Shown here piece by piece: positions 5,971 to 7,150 of a DNA stretch of 7,150 bases. Every line of letters starts with the position of its first letter. Within the stretch, counting starts at the first letter, position 1. Under the pieces are notes generated by a model. The model made no database searches and was not told where the DNA came from. It was given only the letters and a program-made list of their open reading frames with translations. A program made the position numbers and the translations under genes. This DNA is from Limnochordia bacterium (lineage in GTDB: Bacteria > Bacillota > Limnochordia > Darwinibacteriales > SLO01): contig SLOG01000405.1 of assembly GCA_007132635.1 (NCBI GenBank), forward strand, positions 1 through 7,150, read 5' to 3'.

Positions 5971-6013
5971 ACTCCCGTGCCCAGTCGTCTTCAGCAGCAA
6001 TTTTGATTTGGCA

Positions 6014-6048
6014 GGCGGGAGCAGCGGGTCAAAACTGCTGCTCCCGCC
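6014..6048 (+). terminator. Strong intercistronic hairpin, partial terminator or mRNA stabiliser
   Basis: GGCGGGAGCAGC (6014-6025) and GCTGCTCCCGCC (6037-6048) pair perfectly over 12 GC-rich base pairs with an 11-base loop. The following AATTTCGTT has only a short, broken U-run, so termination is probably incomplete. It lies between the binding protein and permease genes. Hairpins here commonly protect the upstream transcript from 3' exonucleases and lower permease expression. The permease Shine-Dalgarno begins about 10 bases later. Confidence 0.7.
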
Positions 6049-6070
6049 AATTTCGTTGGGGTGATGACTT

Positions 6071-7030
6071 GTGTGGAGATATATTGTCCGCCGTATCGTG
6101 GTGCAGGGAGTGCCAGTCTTTCTGGGCTTCACTTTTCTGCTCTTCTTGCTCATCAATTTGGCTCCTGGAAGCCCGGTAAGCCATCTGCGCGGCGTCCCGG
6201 ATCTCGATGCTCGAACTCTCGAGCAGCAGCGTGAGCATTTGGGCCTTGACCGTCCATTCCTTGTTCAATATGGCGATTGGCTGGCGAGCGTCCTTCGGGG
6301 GGATCTAGGTACTTCCTTTGATAGTTCGCGGCGACCGGTTGCTGAACTGATTCTGGATCGGATGCCTGCCACGATACTCCTTTCGGTGTCCTCCATCGTT
6401 TTGGGATGGGGAATAGGGATCCCCGTGGGAATCCTGTCGGCTAGATATCAGCACTCCGTATTTGATTATGTGATCACGTTTCTCGCGTTCGTGGGTGTAT
6501 CGATACCGAGTTTCTTTTTCGGTCTTGTGCTTTTATATCTTTTTGCTCTGCAGTTAGATTGGCTTCCTGCCGGCGGCTTCTTTCTTGCCGGAGAGGCTTT
6601 TTCGGTGCGCGGGCTCTTCGGTTATCTGCTGCTCCCAGCCGTAACACTAGGCTTGGCTACCATTGCGGGAGTGGCCCGCTACATGCGCTCGAGTTTGCTC
6701 GAGGTTATCCATCAGGACTTTCTTCGTACGGCTCGTTCGAAAGGATTGACCGAACGAGTGGTCATCTACAAGCATGCGCTGCGCAACGCGCTGATTCCCA
6801 TTTTGACTCTGATGGGTTTTCTCATCCCCACTATCTTCTCTGGTGCTGTAGTGGTGGAGAATATCTTCGCGTGGCCCGGTCTTGGGTCTTTGGCTATTCA
6901 GGCGACTCACGAGCGCAACTACCCGGTCATGATGGGCATCAACCTCATGTTTGGTGTGTTGATTTTTCTCGGCAGTATCATTGCAGATATCTCGTATGCG
7001 TTAGCAGATCCGAGGATACGCTATGAGTAG
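6071..7030 (+). CDS. ABC transporter permease, DppB/OppB type
   Basis: This integral membrane subunit (319 residues) forms half of the translocation pore of the peptide/nickel-type importer. The N-terminus MWRYIVRRIVVQGVPVF, the first membrane segment (about 10-30) and the following LAPGSP are typical of the DppB/OppB group. Further hydrophobic segments lie near 100-123, 133-160, 185-205, 241-265 and 286-312. The EAA loop that contacts the ATPase is DFLRTARSKGLTERVVIYKH (216-235), with its conserved glycine at 225, followed by ALRNALIP. The C-terminus ALADPRIRYE is the usual family ending. The start is GTG at 6071, preceded by GGGGTGAT (6058-6065). The partner permease begins 39 bases after its stop. 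Confidence 0.95.
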   Translation: MWRYIVRRIVVQGVPVFLGFTFLLFLLINLAPGSPVSHLRGVPDLDARTLEQQREHLGLDRPFLVQYGDWLASVLRGDLGTSFDSSRRPVAELILDRMPATILLSVSSIVLGWGIGIPVGILSARYQHSVFDYVITFLAFVGVSIPSFFFGLVLLYLFALQLDWLPAGGFFLAGEAFSVRGLFGYLLLPAVTLGLATIAGVARYMRSSLLEVIHQDFLRTARSKGLTERVVIYKHALRNALIPILTLMGFLIPTIFSGAVVVENIFAWPGLGSLAIQATHERNYPVMMGINLMFGVLIFLGSIIADISYALADPRIRYE

Positions 7031-7032
7031 TC

Positions 7033-7059
7033 AGGCGTTGATTTTCCCGAAACGAGGTG
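7033..7059 (+). repeat. Partial second copy of sequence from the 3905-4021 palindrome
   Basis: AGGCGTTGATTTTC (7033-7046) is identical to 3905-3918, the outer left arm of the long palindrome. Three bases later AAACGAGGTG (7050-7059) is identical to 3975-3984, its inner right arm. Order and strand are the same, as if the middle had been deleted. It lies in the 39-base gap between the permease genes and supplies part of the second permease's Shine-Dalgarno. A chance 14-base match in a window this size is unlikely but not impossible; the collinear 10-base match strengthens it. Confidence 0.45.
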
Positions 7060-7069
7060 GAGATTGTCG

Positions 7070-7150
7070 GTGACCAATCCAGCGAAGAAAAAGCAGATCA
7101 TTGAATCGCCGTGGCATGCGGCTTGGCGACGCCTGAAGCGGAATCGGTTA
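7070..7150 (+). CDS. ABC transporter permease, DppC/OppC type, 5' part
   Basis: This is the first 27 codons of the second permease, cut by the window edge and so absent from long-ORF lists. The translated start contains SPWHAAWRRLKRNRL, a characteristic DppC/OppC N-terminus: an aromatic residue, then a basic stretch just before the first membrane helix. With the DppB-like protein it would form the heterodimeric pore. I chose GTG at 7070, about 10 bases after GAGGTG (7054-7059). TTG at 7064 is an in-frame alternative, with an upstream in-frame stop at 7028 bounding the choice. ATPase subunits are expected further right. Confidence 0.82.
   Translation, partial: MTNPAKKKQIIESPWHAAWRRLKRNRL

Noticed and set aside
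1..7150. CRISPR array, tRNA or rRNA gene, transposase or phage genes
   Set aside because: I saw no regularly spaced repeats, no cloverleaf with conserved T-loop, and no such protein in any frame.

Overview
The window is bacterial chromosome of about average base composition. Strong Shine-Dalgarno sites, frequent TTG and GTG starts (helicase TTG, solute-binding protein TTG, kinase GTG, permeases GTG) and a CshA-like helicase point to a Firmicutes-like lineage. The solute-binding protein has a signal peptide without a lipobox cysteine, which would fit an organism with a periplasm. I cannot name the clade. I see no transposase, phage gene, tRNA, rRNA or CRISPR array.

Layout. The 3' part of a hemolysin III/PAQR-like membrane protein (+, to 410) converges on a DEAD-box RNA helicase (-, 424-1839). 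The 246 bases between the helicase and the next gene hold a highly structured candidate leader for the helicase (about 1855-1972) and a candidate promoter for the rightward genes. Rightward come an FMN-dependent nitronate monooxygenase/FabK-like protein with a C-terminal four-cysteine motif (2086-3039) and, 3 bases on, an APH-family small-molecule kinase (3043-3897). A long imperfect palindrome (about 3905-4021) follows the kinase. After it come an 8-codon mini-ORF and a DUF5069 protein (4062-4304). Next is a family 5 (peptide/nickel-type) ABC uptake operon: solute-binding protein (4348-5970), a 12-bp GC-rich intercistronic hairpin, a DppB/OppB-type permease (6071-7030), and the first 27 codons of a DppC/OppC-type permease running off the window.

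How the genes fit together. The transport genes form one clear functional unit; the ATPase subunits are presumably beyond the right edge. The monooxygenase-like enzyme and the kinase look co-transcribed, but nothing shows a shared pathway.

The genes belong to known families, and the less ordinary signals are non-coding: (1) a palindromic element of about 117 bases with 38 paired positions after the kinase gene; (2) a 14-base plus 10-base collinear match to it between the two permease genes, which suggests a dispersed repeat; (3) a helicase leader made of directly abutting helices with a mutually exclusive alternative; (4) a perfect 14-base palindrome over a candidate extended -10 promoter ahead of the transporter. 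I do not see a convincing new multi-gene system here.
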